64,000 nucleotides of DNA from Variovorax sp. PAMC28562 (GCF_014303735.1 NZ_CP060296.1:372001-436000); one strand, 5' to 3'. Positions 50,849 through 61,417 are shown, counted from the first letter of the stretch. Notes: a model not told the origin generated them from the sequence alone. A program made the numbers and translations.

Positions 50849-51463
50849 ATGCAAGCATCCGATGCTGTTGTTCTCGACAAGTCGGAGCTCGGTGGTCGGC
50901 TGCGCAGCGCCCGGCTGGCACAGCGCTTGACGCTTTCCGACCTGGCAGCGAAATCGCAGGTTTCGGTGGCATCGATCTCGAAAGCGGAGCGTGGGCTGCT
51001 GGCGCTCAGCTACGAGAAATTTGCAGCATTGGCGGCGGCGCTGCACCTTGATTTGTCGACGCTGTTCGGCACGCAACCGTCAGGTTTCCTGTCGGGTAGC
51101 GTCGTCGTCACACGCAGCAAGGACGTGGTCGAGTACCACTCCGAGCGCTACCTCTACGGCATGCTCGCAACGCAGGTCACATCGAAGAAAATGACACCGA
51201 TGATGGGGCGCATCGAAGCCGATTCGGTCTTGCGGCCGGGCCAGTTCAGCAAGCACCCGGGCGAGGAATTCATCTTCGTGCTCGACGGTGCGCTCGAGAT
51301 GCACTTTGCCGACGGCCGCGTCGAAAGGCTCGAGAAGAACGACAGCATCTACTTCGACAGCGGCCTCGGCCACCTCTACGTGAACGGCGGAAAAGAAGGC
51401 GCGCAGATCCTCGTGGTGTGCTGCAACGAACCCGGTCATCCGTCGATCGACGGCAGTCGCTGA
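50849..51463 (+). CDS. XRE-family regulator with cupin sensor domain
   Basis: A 204 aa protein: HTH_3 in LGGRLRSARLAQRLTLSDLAAKSQVSVASISKAERGLLALSYEKFAALAAAL (about 12-66) and a C-terminal cupin in GQFSKHPGEEFIFVLDGALEMHFADGRVERLEKNDSIYFDSGLGHLYVN. Such PuuR/HipB-like regulators sense amino-acid or polyamine catabolites. The start MQASDAV follows an A-rich stretch; an ATG at 50819 is also in frame but sits inside the operator. The stop abuts the stop of the convergent phosphoesterase gene (TGATCA). Confidence 0.88.
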   Translation: MQASDAVVLDKSELGGRLRSARLAQRLTLSDLAAKSQVSVASISKAERGLLALSYEKFAALAAALHLDLSTLFGTQPSGFLSGSVVVTRSKDVVEYHSERYLYGMLATQVTSKKMTPMMGRIEADSVLRPGQFSKHPGEEFIFVLDGALEMHFADGRVERLEKNDSIYFDSGLGHLYVNGGKEGAQILVVCCNEPGHPSIDGSR

Positions 51464-52348
51464 TCAGGCCGCGATCGCCGGTTCCGGTGCGAGCTGCGTC
51501 CCGGCAATCGTCTGCGCGCCCGATGGCATGTGCTGCGCCCATTCGATGATTTCGAGTCGCCCGTCGGCGTGCTCCGCCAGCGCAGTCAGGCTCTCCACCC
51601 AGTCGCCGTCGTTGCAGTAGAGGATGCCGTCAATGTCGCGCATCTCGGCATGGTGGATGTGCCCGCACACGACACCCTGCACGCCGCGCTTGCGTGCTTC
51701 GCGCGCAACGGCGACCTCGAAGTCACCGACATAGCTCACGGCCCGCTTCACCTTCTGCTTCAGGTACTTCGAGAGCGACCAGTACGGCAGCCCCATGCGC
51801 GCGCGCAGCGAGTTGAGGTGCCGGTTGAGCTTCAGCGTGAACTCGTAGAGCGAGTCGCCGACATGCGCGAGCCACTTCGCGCACTGAATCACGCCGTCGA
51901 ACAGGTCGCCGTGCATCACCCAGAGCTTGCGGCCATCGGCCATCTCATGAATCCATTCGTCGGCGACGTCGATGCCGCCGAAGTTGTGGTTCAGATACTT
52001 GCGCGCGAACTCGTCGTGGTTGCCCGGAATGAAGATCACGCGCGTGCCCTTGCGTGCCTTGCGCAGCAGCTTCTGGATCACGTCGTTGTGCGCTTGGGGC
52101 CAGTACCAGTGCCGCTTGAGTTGCCAGCCGTCGATGATGTCGCCGACGAGGAACAGCGTCTCGCATTCTGTGTGTTTCAAGAAGTCGAGCAGCGCACGTG
52201 CCTGGCAGCCGGGCGTGCCCAGATGCAGGTCAGAGATCCACAGCGTGCGAAAGCGTTGCGACGGCCGCGTTGCGTCATCGTCGTCCGGCGCCGAAGTGCC
52301 GGTTGCGTTGTCGCGCCATGCGCGGAGAAAAGCATCGTCGCGTTGCAT
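51464..52348 (-). CDS. LpxH-like UDP-2,3-diacylglucosamine diphosphatase
   Basis: A 294 aa calcineurin-like metallophosphoesterase. The motifs are LWISDLHLGTPG, FLVGDIIDGW, FIPGNHDEFA, WVMHGDLFDGV and VVCGHIHHAE. It is longer than classical LpxH (240 aa) by an N-terminal extension and belongs to the YbbF-related group annotated as UDP-2,3-diacylglucosamine diphosphatase, acting in lipid A synthesis; a different phosphoester substrate is possible. Confidence 0.83.
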   Translation of the reverse strand: MQRDDAFLRAWRDNATGTSAPDDDDATRPSQRFRTLWISDLHLGTPGCQARALLDFLKHTECETLFLVGDIIDGWQLKRHWYWPQAHNDVIQKLLRKARKGTRVIFIPGNHDEFARKYLNHNFGGIDVADEWIHEMADGRKLWVMHGDLFDGVIQCAKWLAHVGDSLYEFTLKLNRHLNSLRARMGLPYWSLSKYLKQKVKRAVSYVGDFEVAVAREARKRGVQGVVCGHIHHAEMRDIDGILYCNDGDWVESLTALAEHADGRLEIIEWAQHMPSGAQTIAGTQLAPEPAIAA

Positions 52349-52434
52349 GGGTGCGTAGCGTCGTGGTGCTGCGTGACGTCCGCATGGCAACGGCAAGACG
52401 GTTCGGTGACAACGGCTCAGCAGCCGCAGGCGCG

Positions 52435-53496
<1,062 letters not shown>

Positions 53497-53589
53497 GGGC
53501 TGTTGGCTGGAAAGGCAGTTTAGTCGGCCCAAGTGCGCTATGCGCGCCCGATAATTGCGGCGACGCAGGGCGCGCCTCGCGCCGGTCGA

Positions 53590-54162
53590 CTACCGGGCTA
53601 ATGCCTTCAGCGCCAGCTTGATGCCGTCGCCCACAGCCACATCCTTGGGCAGTGCCTTCAATGCTGCGGCTGCTTCTTTGTCGCTGTATCCAAGTGCCAC
53701 CAGCGCCTGGAGGATGTCGCCCTGGGCGTCATTGGCAGCATGCGCTGGCAGCGCGATGTCCGCGCCGAGCTTGCCTTTGAGTTCCAGCAGCAGACGCTCC
53801 GCTGTTTTCTTGCCAACGCCCGGAATCTTCACCAGCCGGCCCGTGTCCTGCAGCGTGACCACCTGCGCCAGCTCGCTCACGCTGAGCCCCGACAGCACAC
53901 CCAGCGCCATGCGCGGGCCAACGCCTGATATTTTGATCAGCTGTCGAAACGCCATGCGCTCCTCGGCGGTGCCGAAGCCGTAAAGAATCTGCGCGTCTTC
54001 ACGCACCACGAAGTGCGTGAGCAACGAAACGCGCTCCCCCGTCGGCGGCAGGTTGTAGAAGGTGCTCATCGGCACGTCGACCTCGTAGCCGACGCCGTTG
54101 CAGTCCACTACGATCTGCGGCGGGTTGCGTTCGGCAAGAATTCCCGTGAGCTTACCGATCAT
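53590..54162 (-). CDS. ruvA: Holliday junction DNA helicase subunit RuvA
   Basis: A 190 aa protein with the OB-fold N-terminus [35 protein letters not shown], two helix-hairpin-helix motifs ([16 protein letters not shown] and [18 protein letters not shown]) and the C-terminal RuvB-binding domain ([19 protein letters not shown]). It forms a tetramer that holds the junction for RuvB. Confidence 0.97.
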   Translation of the reverse strand: MIGKLTGILAERNPPQIVVDCNGVGYEVDVPMSTFYNLPPTGERVSLLTHFVVREDAQILYGFGTAEERMAFRQLIKISGVGPRMALGVLSGLSVSELAQVVTLQDTGRLVKIPGVGKKTAERLLLELKGKLGADIALPAHAANDAQGDILQALVALGYSDKEAAAALKALPKDVAVGDGIKLALKALAR

Positions 54163-54198
54163 TTGATAGCCGGATTTGGGCCCGGGTGTGCGATTTGA

Positions 54199-56196
54199 CT
54201 AGGGTCCAGTCCAAGCGTAATAGCCGACGCCCTCAAATGAATATTGCGGATACCGCTGCAATATGGTGTCGCGCTCTGTTGCATTGATTGTGTAGAAGTG
54301 AGTGCCGTTTTGCGTGTTGAAGAATCGGTACATCGCACTGGTCTGTTTGCCAGAAGCGATGTTGGCATACCAACTTGGCCCTTCAAAAGAAAGCCACGGA
54401 ATGGTGGCCTTGATGTTGTCACGCTCGGCAGAATTGATCGTATAGAAGTGCTCACCAGTGTGTGCATCGTAGAAACGGAAGACCGTGTCGCTGGCGGTAC
54501 CGGCTGCCCCATAGGCATAAAACGCGATTCCGTCATAGCTGTAGTCCAGGGAGTGCTGGATAGCATTGTCACGCTCCGCGGGATCAGCCGTGTAGAAATG
54601 GCTCTGCGCTCGGCGGTTGTAGAGGCGATAGATCGGGACACGCACGATGCCCGACGTTGCGCCGAGCCATTGCGACAACCCCGCTTGATACGCTTTGTCG
54701 AATCGACCATAGTAATCATTCCCCAGGGGGGTTTGGCAGGATCCGTAACCACCAAAAAGCTGTCCGACCAGATAGTCCTTTCTGTTGAGCTTGACAAAGA
54801 GTCCAGAGCCGCTACTTCCTCCCTCGGTCGCGCCCTGCGTCCACCGGACCCGCAGGAATTGGGCATCCGAAGCGGACGATGAGGCGCATGTTCCGCCAGT
54901 GCATTTGCCCGTGCCCAGGTAATCGCCAAGGGTGTATTTCTGCAAATCGCCTTTGGGGTGACTGACCCCATACACGTCGTCGTAGTAGCCGAGCGGGAAG
55001 GCGCTCGATCCTGCATAAACAGTGCCGGCCGGTGGCGTCGAATTGAGTCGCATGAAAGAGGTGTCTGTATCAGCGCTGGCGTACAGCAACGTGGCGCCCG
55101 AGACCATGGCTGCAAGCTTGGGGTCCACCTGCGTGCTGTTGCACGAAGCAGATTTGTAGAACCACAGTGTGTACAACGTGGATGCCACCGTTTGGTTCGA
55201 AATGCAGTGATTGGCGCTGAGAAAATAAGGTGTCCCCGAAGACGACCGGTCATTCAGCAGGGTGCCAGTGCAAACATAGTCGTCCCCGCTGTCGACGAAG
55301 TCCATCATCGCGACCGACTTGCTCAATTCGTTGTAAGTCGACGAGCAAGACACGTCCATGGTGCAAGAACCCGCCTCGCCAACTTTTGCGATGGAGTCGA
55401 GTTTGCGGATGTCCGCGAGCACATGCGACAGCGATGGCACCGAAATTTGGACCGCGTCTGTCGGCGCTCCCGGCGGTACTTCAATCTCCACCGTAATAGC
55501 CTCGCCTCCCATATTGGGGGACCAGTAGGTGTGCGCGGCATCGCTCGAATCTCCGGCATCTACGTTTTGCTGAATCGTCGTCAGGATTTCCTGGCCCGAA
55601 ATTTCGTAAATTTTGCCGGCACTGTCGGCATAGAAGCGAACAGTGGCGCCGAGAGGAAAGCTCTTGATCAGCAGTCCGAGCCGCACTCCTTTTGCATCTG
55701 GAGAGACGAAACGCATTGCCGAGACCTTGTCGCCATTCAGCAGCGCGGTCCAACCCATCAACGCAGCGACCTGCGGTCGACTCGCCGTGTCAGAAATAGG
55801 CCGAGCCACGCCAATTTTTGTCGGCAGCCCAACATGCGCAAGCGCTGACTTTTGGACCGTCGGAGCTTGAACAGTGAGCGCACCCAGGCTGATTTGCACC
55901 GGAGTGGGCGCCATACCGGCCGCCCTCATCTTGAACCGTTCAACTTCATGGCTCCCGCCAACGCTTGTCTTGGCCTCGATGAGAATCGGGTCCTTGGAAG
56001 GCTCTGCGGGCTGCATGACGGCTTCTGCTGGGGCGGCCGCTTTGCTTGAAGTCTGGGCTGTGGCTACGGGCAACGCAACTGTGCCGCCACCACCGGACCC
56101 GCCAGAACCGCCGCATCCGGCGACAGAAATCAGTAGCGCGCAGGCAAGCGCGCCCAATAGACGAATAGCTTTAATTTTTCTCTCCCTTTTGACCAC
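54199..56196 (-). CDS. Secreted trypsin-like serine protease lipoprotein with three C-terminal DUF5648-like repeats
   Basis: A protein of about 665 aa. Lipobox LLGALACALLISVAGCGGSG marks a lipoprotein with a Gly/Ser-rich linker. The protease part has His in FLSANHCIS, Asp in YASADTDTSFMRL and Ser in GGSSGSGLF, giving a plausible trypsin-like triad near residues 328, 378 and 461, plus several Cys. The last 150 residues hold three repeats of the form (Y/F)RFF(N/D)...HFYTI(N/D)..ERD, as in DUF5648. The coding start is unclear: GTG at 56196, or a rare ATT at 56175 just after AAGGGAGAG. Base composition is more AT-rich than its neighbours. Confidence 0.8.
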   Translation of the reverse strand: MVKRERKIKAIRLLGALACALLISVAGCGGSGGSGGGGTVALPVATAQTSSKAAAPAEAVMQPAEPSKDPILIEAKTSVGGSHEVERFKMRAAGMAPTPVQISLGALTVQAPTVQKSALAHVGLPTKIGVARPISDTASRPQVAALMGWTALLNGDKVSAMRFVSPDAKGVRLGLLIKSFPLGATVRFYADSAGKIYEISGQEILTTIQQNVDAGDSSDAAHTYWSPNMGGEAITVEIEVPPGAPTDAVQISVPSLSHVLADIRKLDSIAKVGEAGSCTMDVSCSSTYNELSKSVAMMDFVDSGDDYVCTGTLLNDRSSSGTPYFLSANHCISNQTVASTLYTLWFYKSASCNSTQVDPKLAAMVSGATLLYASADTDTSFMRLNSTPPAGTVYAGSSAFPLGYYDDVYGVSHPKGDLQKYTLGDYLGTGKCTGGTCASSSASDAQFLRVRWTQGATEGGSSGSGLFVKLNRKDYLVGQLFGGYGSCQTPLGNDYYGRFDKAYQAGLSQWLGATSGIVRVPIYRLYNRRAQSHFYTADPAERDNAIQHSLDYSYDGIAFYAYGAAGTASDTVFRFYDAHTGEHFYTINSAERDNIKATIPWLSFEGPSWYANIASGKQTSAMYRFFNTQNGTHFYTINATERDTILQRYPQYSFEGVGYYAWTGP

Positions 56197-56329
56197 CTTG
56201 AATGCTCTGCATTCTGTCGCCAACCGATAGATTGCGCACTGGTTTAGTCGGCCATAAAAGTCGTACGCCACCGACTACGTCACAGTCGATTCATTTGATT
56301 TGGCCGCGTGTACCGCGTCAGCCACGCCT

Positions 56330-57316
56330 ATGATTCAAAGCCCAATCTTCCAGCCTGGTCACGCCTTGCTCCTTCGACACACCTTCGCCCCTCCCAACAA
56401 CACACGCCTCGGCCACCTGTGCGGCCCGCTCGATGCGCATCTGCGCCGCATCGAAGAGGCGCTCGACGTGAAAATCGCGCACCGGCACGAGCAGTTCAAG
56501 ATCGACGGCCCCAAGGTCAACGCACAACGTGCGATGGATGTGCTGCAGGCCCTGTACGAGATCGCGCAACGACCCATCGATGCGGCGGTGGTGCAGCTCA
56601 CGCTGGCAGGCGACAGTTCGATGGACGAAGCCGACGACGAAGGGATGACGCTGGTCACGCGCCGCGCCGACTTGCGTGCTCGCACGCCGACGCAAAGCCT
56701 TTACCTCGAAAACATCGCCAACCACGACATCACTTTTGGCATCGGGCCGGCCGGCACCGGCAAGACCTATCTGGCGGTGGCCTGCGCGGTCGATGCGCTG
56801 GAACGCAGCAGCGTGCAGCGCATCGTGCTGACCCGCCCCGCCGTCGAGGCCGGCGAGCGGCTCGGCTTCCTGCCGGGCAATCTGAGCGAAAAAGTCGACC
56901 CGTACCTGCGTCCGCTGTACGACGCGCTTCACGACCTGATGGGCTTCGACAAAGTGCAGAAAGCCTTCGAGCGCAACGCGCTGGAGATCGCACCGCTCGC
57001 TTTCATGCGCGGCCGGACGCTCAACAACGCCTTCATCATCCTCGACGAGGCGCAGAACACGACGCCCGAGCAAATGAAGATGTTCCTCACGCGGATCGGC
57101 TTCGGCGCCAAGGCCGTAGTGACGGGCGACGTGAGCCAGATCGATTTGCCCAAGACGCAGCTGAGCGGACTCGTCGACGCCGAGCGCGTCATGAAACGGG
57201 TCAAGGGCATTGCGGTAACGCACTTCACCAGCGCCGACGTCGTGCGGCACCCGCTCGTGGCGCGCATCGTCGACGCCTACGACAGCCAGCGCAAACGCGC
57301 GACGCCGGCGCGCTGA
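56330..57316 (+). CDS. PhoH-family ATPase
   Basis: A 328 aa PhoH/YbeZ-like protein. The N-terminal KH-like part is followed by [21 protein letters not shown] (Walker A) and [42 protein letters not shown] (Walker B and DEXQ). It is probably an RNA-handling ATPase, as YbeZ associates with YbeY. ybeY follows after one base. The start ATG lies at the internal MIQSP. Confidence 0.92.
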   Translation: MIQSPIFQPGHALLLRHTFAPPNNTRLGHLCGPLDAHLRRIEEALDVKIAHRHEQFKIDGPKVNAQRAMDVLQALYEIAQRPIDAAVVQLTLAGDSSMDEADDEGMTLVTRRADLRARTPTQSLYLENIANHDITFGIGPAGTGKTYLAVACAVDALERSSVQRIVLTRPAVEAGERLGFLPGNLSEKVDPYLRPLYDALHDLMGFDKVQKAFERNALEIAPLAFMRGRTLNNAFIILDEAQNTTPEQMKMFLTRIGFGAKAVVTGDVSQIDLPKTQLSGLVDAERVMKRVKGIAVTHFTSADVVRHPLVARIVDAYDSQRKRATPAR

Positions 57317-57317
57317 C

Positions 57318-57770
57318 ATGGCGCTCGCCGCCCTCTCACTGTCGTTGCAGTTCGTGCCGTTCAAAGGCGTCGAACGCCATCGCGCGGCCTTGCCCCGGCA
57401 CAGCGTGACGCGCTGGATTCGCCACGCGCTCGATGTCGACGGCGAGCTCACGGTGCGCATCGTTGATGCCGAAGAAGGCCAACGACTGAACCGCGAGTTT
57501 CGCGGCAAGGACTACGCCACCAACGTGCTCACCTTCGACTATGCGCAAGAGCCGATGGTGATGGCCGACCTGGTGCTGTGTGCGCCGGTGGTCGCGCGCG
57601 AGGCGAAAGAGCAGCGCAAAACGCTGGCTGAGCACTACGCCCATCTGCTGGTTCACGGCACGCTGCACGCGCAGGGCTGGGACCACGAAACGGGCGAAGT
57701 CGACGCTGACGAAATGGAAGCGCGCGAGATAGAAATCCTCGCGGGACTCAACATTCGCAACCCGTACTAG
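57318..57770 (+). CDS. ybeY: Endoribonuclease / rRNA maturation factor YbeY
   Basis: A 150 aa zinc enzyme. The metal motif [12 protein letters not shown] is the conserved HGxLHLxGyDH pattern, and [15 protein letters not shown] and [14 protein letters not shown] are typical. It processes 16S rRNA 3' ends and supports ribosome quality control. It lies directly after phoH. Confidence 0.95.
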   Translation: MALAALSLSLQFVPFKGVERHRAALPRHSVTRWIRHALDVDGELTVRIVDAEEGQRLNREFRGKDYATNVLTFDYAQEPMVMADLVLCAPVVAREAKEQRKTLAEHYAHLLVHGTLHAQGWDHETGEVDADEMEAREIEILAGLNIRNPY

Positions 57771-57808
57771 CGCCCTGTCAGCAGGCCAGCGCGGTCGTCG
57801 AGCATCCG

Positions 57809-58780
57809 TCACGCACCCGGCGCCATCTGAACGGCGCGCGCTTCCATGTTGAGCGGCAGCAGCTGGATGGTCACCCGAAGACCCGGCACGTTGTCCATCA
57901 GCGCCTGCTCGAGTTCATCACGCAGAGTGGCTGCACGTTGCAACGGCCAGTCACCCGGCACATGCATATGCAGGTCGGCGAAGAGCCGTTGCCCCGCGCG
58001 CCGGGTCGCGATGTCGTCGAAGCGGATCGGCCCGGCCTTGACCGCACCAGCGCCACCACCGGCGCGCTCCAGAAAACCGTCGAGCGTGGCTTGCACCGCA
58101 GCCATGGATTCGGCCGGCATGGCCTCGTCCATCAGCCCTTGCGAGGAGCGCCAAACGAGTTTGCCGCCTTCGAAAATGATGTTGAGCGCCACGCCGATGC
58201 CCAGCAACGGATCGAGCCACAACCAGCCGGTGAAATGCACGGCGACGATGCCGACGACGACTGCGACCGAAGTCCACACATCGGTGACGAGGTGCCGCCC
58301 ATCAGCTTCCAGTGCGATCGAACGGTGCTCGCGTGCCGCCCTGAAGAGCGCCCACGCCAATGCGCCGTTGAAGCCTGTACTGACGATGGACAGCGCCAGC
58401 CCCCAGCCCAGCTGCTCGATCGGTCGCGGCGCCATCAAGCGCTCGATCGAGACCCACATGATCGCCAGCGCTGCGCCGATGATGAGGATGCCTTCAAAGC
58501 CCGATGCGAAGTACTCGGCCTTGTGATGGCCGTAGGGATGGTCTTCATCGGCCGGCCGCGCGGCAATAGTCACCATGGCGAGGGCGAACATCGCGCTCGC
58601 GAGATTGACGAACGACTCCATCGCGTCGGAAATAAGCCCCATCGAATGCGTGATGTAGCCTGCCATTCCCTTCAGCACGATGGTGACGAGCGCCACCGCG
58701 ATCGACAGGCGCAACAACACCTTTGGGGTCAGTAGACTTTGTATCGAAGAAGAGAAAGAGGGAGAAGGCAAAAGAGGCAC
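57809..58780 (-). CDS. Cation diffusion facilitator family metal transporter
   Basis: A 323 aa protein with about five or six membrane helices. AMESFVNLASAMFALAMVTIAARPADEDHPYGHHKAEYFASGFEGIL contains the DxxxN and HxxxD-type metal ligands of the CDF family, here with an HPYGHHKAE loop, and LEADGRHLVTDVWTSVAVVVGIVAVHFTGWLWLDPLLGIGVAL provides the second HxxxD. The cytoplasmic C-terminal domain ends in NMEARAVQMAPGA. The metal (Zn, Fe, Co, Cd) cannot be told. Confidence 0.88.
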   Translation of the reverse strand: MPLLPSPSFSSSIQSLLTPKVLLRLSIAVALVTIVLKGMAGYITHSMGLISDAMESFVNLASAMFALAMVTIAARPADEDHPYGHHKAEYFASGFEGILIIGAALAIMWVSIERLMAPRPIEQLGWGLALSIVSTGFNGALAWALFRAAREHRSIALEADGRHLVTDVWTSVAVVVGIVAVHFTGWLWLDPLLGIGVALNIIFEGGKLVWRSSQGLMDEAMPAESMAAVQATLDGFLERAGGGAGAVKAGPIRFDDIATRRAGQRLFADLHMHVPGDWPLQRAATLRDELEQALMDNVPGLRVTIQLLPLNMEARAVQMAPGA

Positions 58781-58893
58781 CGAGCTTCAGCAACGCCGAC
58801 GGGAGGTCAGCGGGGCGCAGGAATTATGGACGGCTCATGCTCGGAGCACGTCGCGTACCATCGGGCGCTCACCTTGATTTAGAAGAGGCCCGG

Positions 58894-59382
58894 ATGAGAT
58901 TCAGACCTTGGACGCGGCTGAGCGCCCTGCTGCTTATGGCGGCCATCGCGTCGATCGCGTCGGTCGCGCCGGCGGCAGCACAAGCCACCCCACCGCCAGA
59001 ACGGGCTGGTTTCGTCAAAAGCGTGCGCGGCGACGTGCAACTGCTCAGCGCCACCGGCGTCATGCGTACCGCACATGCCGGCGACGAGGTTGCGCCCATC
59101 GAACGTATCGTGACTGGCGCGGACTCGGCCGCGAGCCTGGTGCTCCGCGATGGCACCGTGCTCGTGCTCGGCCCTTCGTCGCGACTCGACATGAAGGAGT
59201 TCAGCTTCGATCCGACCGCCCAGGACGGCGGCCTGTTGATCTCGCTGCTGCGTGGCTCGCTGCGCATGATTTCCGGCCTGATCGGAAAAGCCCATCCGGA
59301 CGCGGTCCGCATCGAGACGCAGACCGCGACGATTGGCATCCGTGGCACCGATTTCATCGTTCAGGCGGATCCGCAACCATGA
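58894..59382 (+). CDS. FecR-domain exported protein
   Basis: A 162 aa protein. Signal peptide MRFRPWTRLSALLLMAAIAS to about residue 29 (ending in APAAAQA). The FecR core has GFVKSVRGDVQLLSATGVMRTAHAGDEVAPIERIVTGADSAASLVLRDGTVLVLGPSSRLDMKEFSF and ends with ETQTATIGIRGTDFIVQA, the family hallmark. It overlaps the OmpA gene by four bases. This small free-standing form, without an anti-sigma domain, is likely a periplasmic sensor or scaffold. Confidence 0.85.
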   Translation: MRFRPWTRLSALLLMAAIASIASVAPAAAQATPPPERAGFVKSVRGDVQLLSATGVMRTAHAGDEVAPIERIVTGADSAASLVLRDGTVLVLGPSSRLDMKEFSFDPTAQDGGLLISLLRGSLRMISGLIGKAHPDAVRIETQTATIGIRGTDFIVQADPQP

Positions 59383-59987
59383 ACATGCCACGCTGCGTCA
59401 TCTGCTTTTCGCTCCTGTCAGCCGCGCTGCTCGCGGGCTGCTCGACGCCCGCCACGCACGTCGTGTTGCTGCCGCAACCGGACGGGCGACCCTCCGCGGT
59501 GGTGGTCGGAAGTAACGGCGGCGAAGTTACGCTGGACAAGCCTTACCAGCGCGCCACCGTGAAAGCAGGTCGCACCGGCGCGCCTTCGCTCGACCAGACC
59601 GATGCAGCACGGGTCCGCAGCGACAACACCATGCTGTTCGACCTCGTTCCGCCCGCACCCCAGCGCTACGCGGTGTACTTCGACGCAGGCAACACGTCGC
59701 TTATGCCCGAATCCCAACGCGAGATGACCACCGCGTTAATGGTGGCAATGGCACGCGCCGGCAGCGACATCGTGATCACCGGCTACACCGACACAGTTGG
59801 GGCAGTCGTGTCTAACGACGAGTTGTCGATGCGCAGGGCGCAGCAAGTGCGTCAGATGTTCATCGACAGGCAGTTTCCGGCGGCACGCATCGAAGCGGTC
59901 GGCCGCGGCGAACGCGAACTCGCGGTACCGACCGCCGACGAGACGCCGGAGCCGCGAAATCGACGGGTGACGATCGAAGTGCGCTGA
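59379..59987 (+). CDS. OmpA-family outer-membrane lipoprotein
   Basis: A 202 aa protein. The lipobox SAALLAGCST marks a lipoprotein. The C-terminal OmpA-like peptidoglycan-binding domain is VYFDAGNTSLMPESQREM then DIVITGYTDTVGAVVSNDELSMRRAQQVRQMFI, ending ADETPEPRNRRVTIEV. The N-terminal part (THVVLLPQPDGRPSAVVVGSNGGEVTLDKPYQRATV) is a domain seen in FecR/OmpA pairs. It is coupled to the FecR gene. Confidence 0.88.
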   Translation: MNMPRCVICFSLLSAALLAGCSTPATHVVLLPQPDGRPSAVVVGSNGGEVTLDKPYQRATVKAGRTGAPSLDQTDAARVRSDNTMLFDLVPPAPQRYAVYFDAGNTSLMPESQREMTTALMVAMARAGSDIVITGYTDTVGAVVSNDELSMRRAQQVRQMFIDRQFPAARIEAVGRGERELAVPTADETPEPRNRRVTIEVR

Positions 59988-60023
59988 ACGGCGGGCGGGG
60001 CTCGAACCCGGCGCAGCCTTTGC

Positions 60024-61256
60024 TCAGCGCAAGGTCAAGCGGACGAACTTGCGCTTCCCGACCTGCACCACATAACTGCCCGCGGGCAGTTTCAGCGCCT
60101 TGTCGTTGACGACGACCGAGTCGAGACGAACACCGCCGCCTTCGATCAGGCGGTTGCCCTCCGAGGTCGACGGCGCCAGCCCGGCCTGCTTCAGCAGTTG
60201 GGCGATGCCGAGCGGCGCGCCTTCCAGCGTCAGTTCAGGAATGTCGTCGGGCACGCCGCCCTTGCTGCGGTTGACGAAATCCTGCTCCGCCGCGTCGGCT
60301 GCCGCGGCACTGTGAAAGCGCGCGGTGATTTCCTTGGCGAGCGCGACCTTGGCATCTTTCGGGTTGCGCCCGCCGTCGATCTCGGCCTTCAGCGCCGCGA
60401 TCTCGGCGAGCGATTTGAAGCTCAGCAAGGTGTACCAGCGCCACATCAGCACGTCGGAAATCGACAGCACCTTTGCAAACATGGTGTTTGGTGCTTCGCT
60501 GATGCCGATGTAATTGTTCTTGCTCTTCGACATCTTTTCGACGCCGTCGAGACCTTCCAGCAAAGGCATAGTGAGTATGCACTGCGGCTCCTGGCCATAC
60601 TCTTGTTGAAGGTGCCGCCCGACCAAGAGGTTGAACTTCTGGTCGGTGCCGCCGAGCTCGAGGTCCGACTTGAGAGCCACGGAGTCGTACCCCTGCATCA
60701 GCGGATACAGGAACTCGTGCACCGAGATCGACTGGCCAGCCTTGAATCGCTTGCTGAAATCGTCGCGCTCCATCATCCGGGCGACGGTGTATTTGGCCGC
60801 CAGCTGGATCATCCCGCGCGCGCCCAACGGGTCGCTCCACTCGGAGTTATAGCGAACCTCGGTTCTGGACGGATCGAGCACCAGGCTGGCCTGACGGTAG
60901 TACGTCTGCGCGTTCGCCTCGATTTGTTCGCGCGTGAGCGGCGGCCGGGTCGTGTTGCGTCCGGACGGGTCGCCGATCGTCGTCGTGAAGTCGCCAATCA
61001 AAAAAATGACGGTGTGGCCCAGATCCTGCAACTGCCGCAGCTTGTTCAGCACCACCGTATGACCGATATGAATGTCCGGAGCCGTCGGATCGAGGCCGAG
61101 CTTGATGCGCAGCGGCTGGCCGGTGGCCTCGGCACGCTGAAGCTTTTTGATCCACTCATCCTGGGGCAGCAATTCGTCAGCCCCACGCAGCGAGATTTCG
61201 AGAGCTCTTCCTACGCCATCGGAAAGGACTTGGGATGTAACAGAACCGGCATTCAT
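60024..61256 (-). CDS. tyrS: Tyrosyl-tRNA synthetase
   Basis: A 410 aa class Ic synthetase charging tRNA-Tyr. The HIGH motif is [15 protein letters not shown] and the KMSKS is [14 protein letters not shown]; the C-terminal S4-like domain ends [26 protein letters not shown]. The start ATG at 61256 gives [14 protein letters not shown]. It is divergent from the M23 peptidase gene with a 161-nt gap that holds a terminator-like hairpin. Confidence 0.96.
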   Translation of the reverse strand: MNAGSVTSQVLSDGVGRALEISLRGADELLPQDEWIKKLQRAEATGQPLRIKLGLDPTAPDIHIGHTVVLNKLRQLQDLGHTVIFLIGDFTTTIGDPSGRNTTRPPLTREQIEANAQTYYRQASLVLDPSRTEVRYNSEWSDPLGARGMIQLAAKYTVARMMERDDFSKRFKAGQSISVHEFLYPLMQGYDSVALKSDLELGGTDQKFNLLVGRHLQQEYGQEPQCILTMPLLEGLDGVEKMSKSKNNYIGISEAPNTMFAKVLSISDVLMWRWYTLLSFKSLAEIAALKAEIDGGRNPKDAKVALAKEITARFHSAAAADAAEQDFVNRSKGGVPDDIPELTLEGAPLGIAQLLKQAGLAPSTSEGNRLIEGGGVRLDSVVVNDKALKLPAGSYVVQVGKRKFVRLTLR

Positions 61257-61312
61257 TGGGCTTTTGTGGCTGATTTGGGTATTGCCGAAGCTATACTGAG
61301 CTCGACTTTGCA

Positions 61313-61340
61313 AGCGCCGAATTCTAAGCGGCGCTTTTTT
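61313..61340 (+). terminator. Terminator-like hairpin before the M23 peptidase gene
   Basis: A 7-bp stem (AGCGCCG / CGGCGCT) with a nine-base loop is followed by TTTTTT on the plus strand. It lies between the divergent tyrS and M23 genes, upstream of the peptidase start, so it is not the end of a known gene. It may be a leader attenuator or the end of a short untranslated RNA; a TATACT -10 like box lies at 61292-61297. Confidence 0.55.
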
Positions 61341-61417
61341 CCGCGCCGTGTTGCCGCCTCCGTCTTGAGGCCTTCTGCTTCACGGATTCGCCGAAACCTG
61401 ATCTGGATTTTTGAGCT

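Noticed and set aside
61257..61417. T-box leader for tyrS
   Set aside because: The hairpin with its T run is on the strand opposite to tyrS, and no T-box sequence is visible; T-boxes are also not expected in this group.
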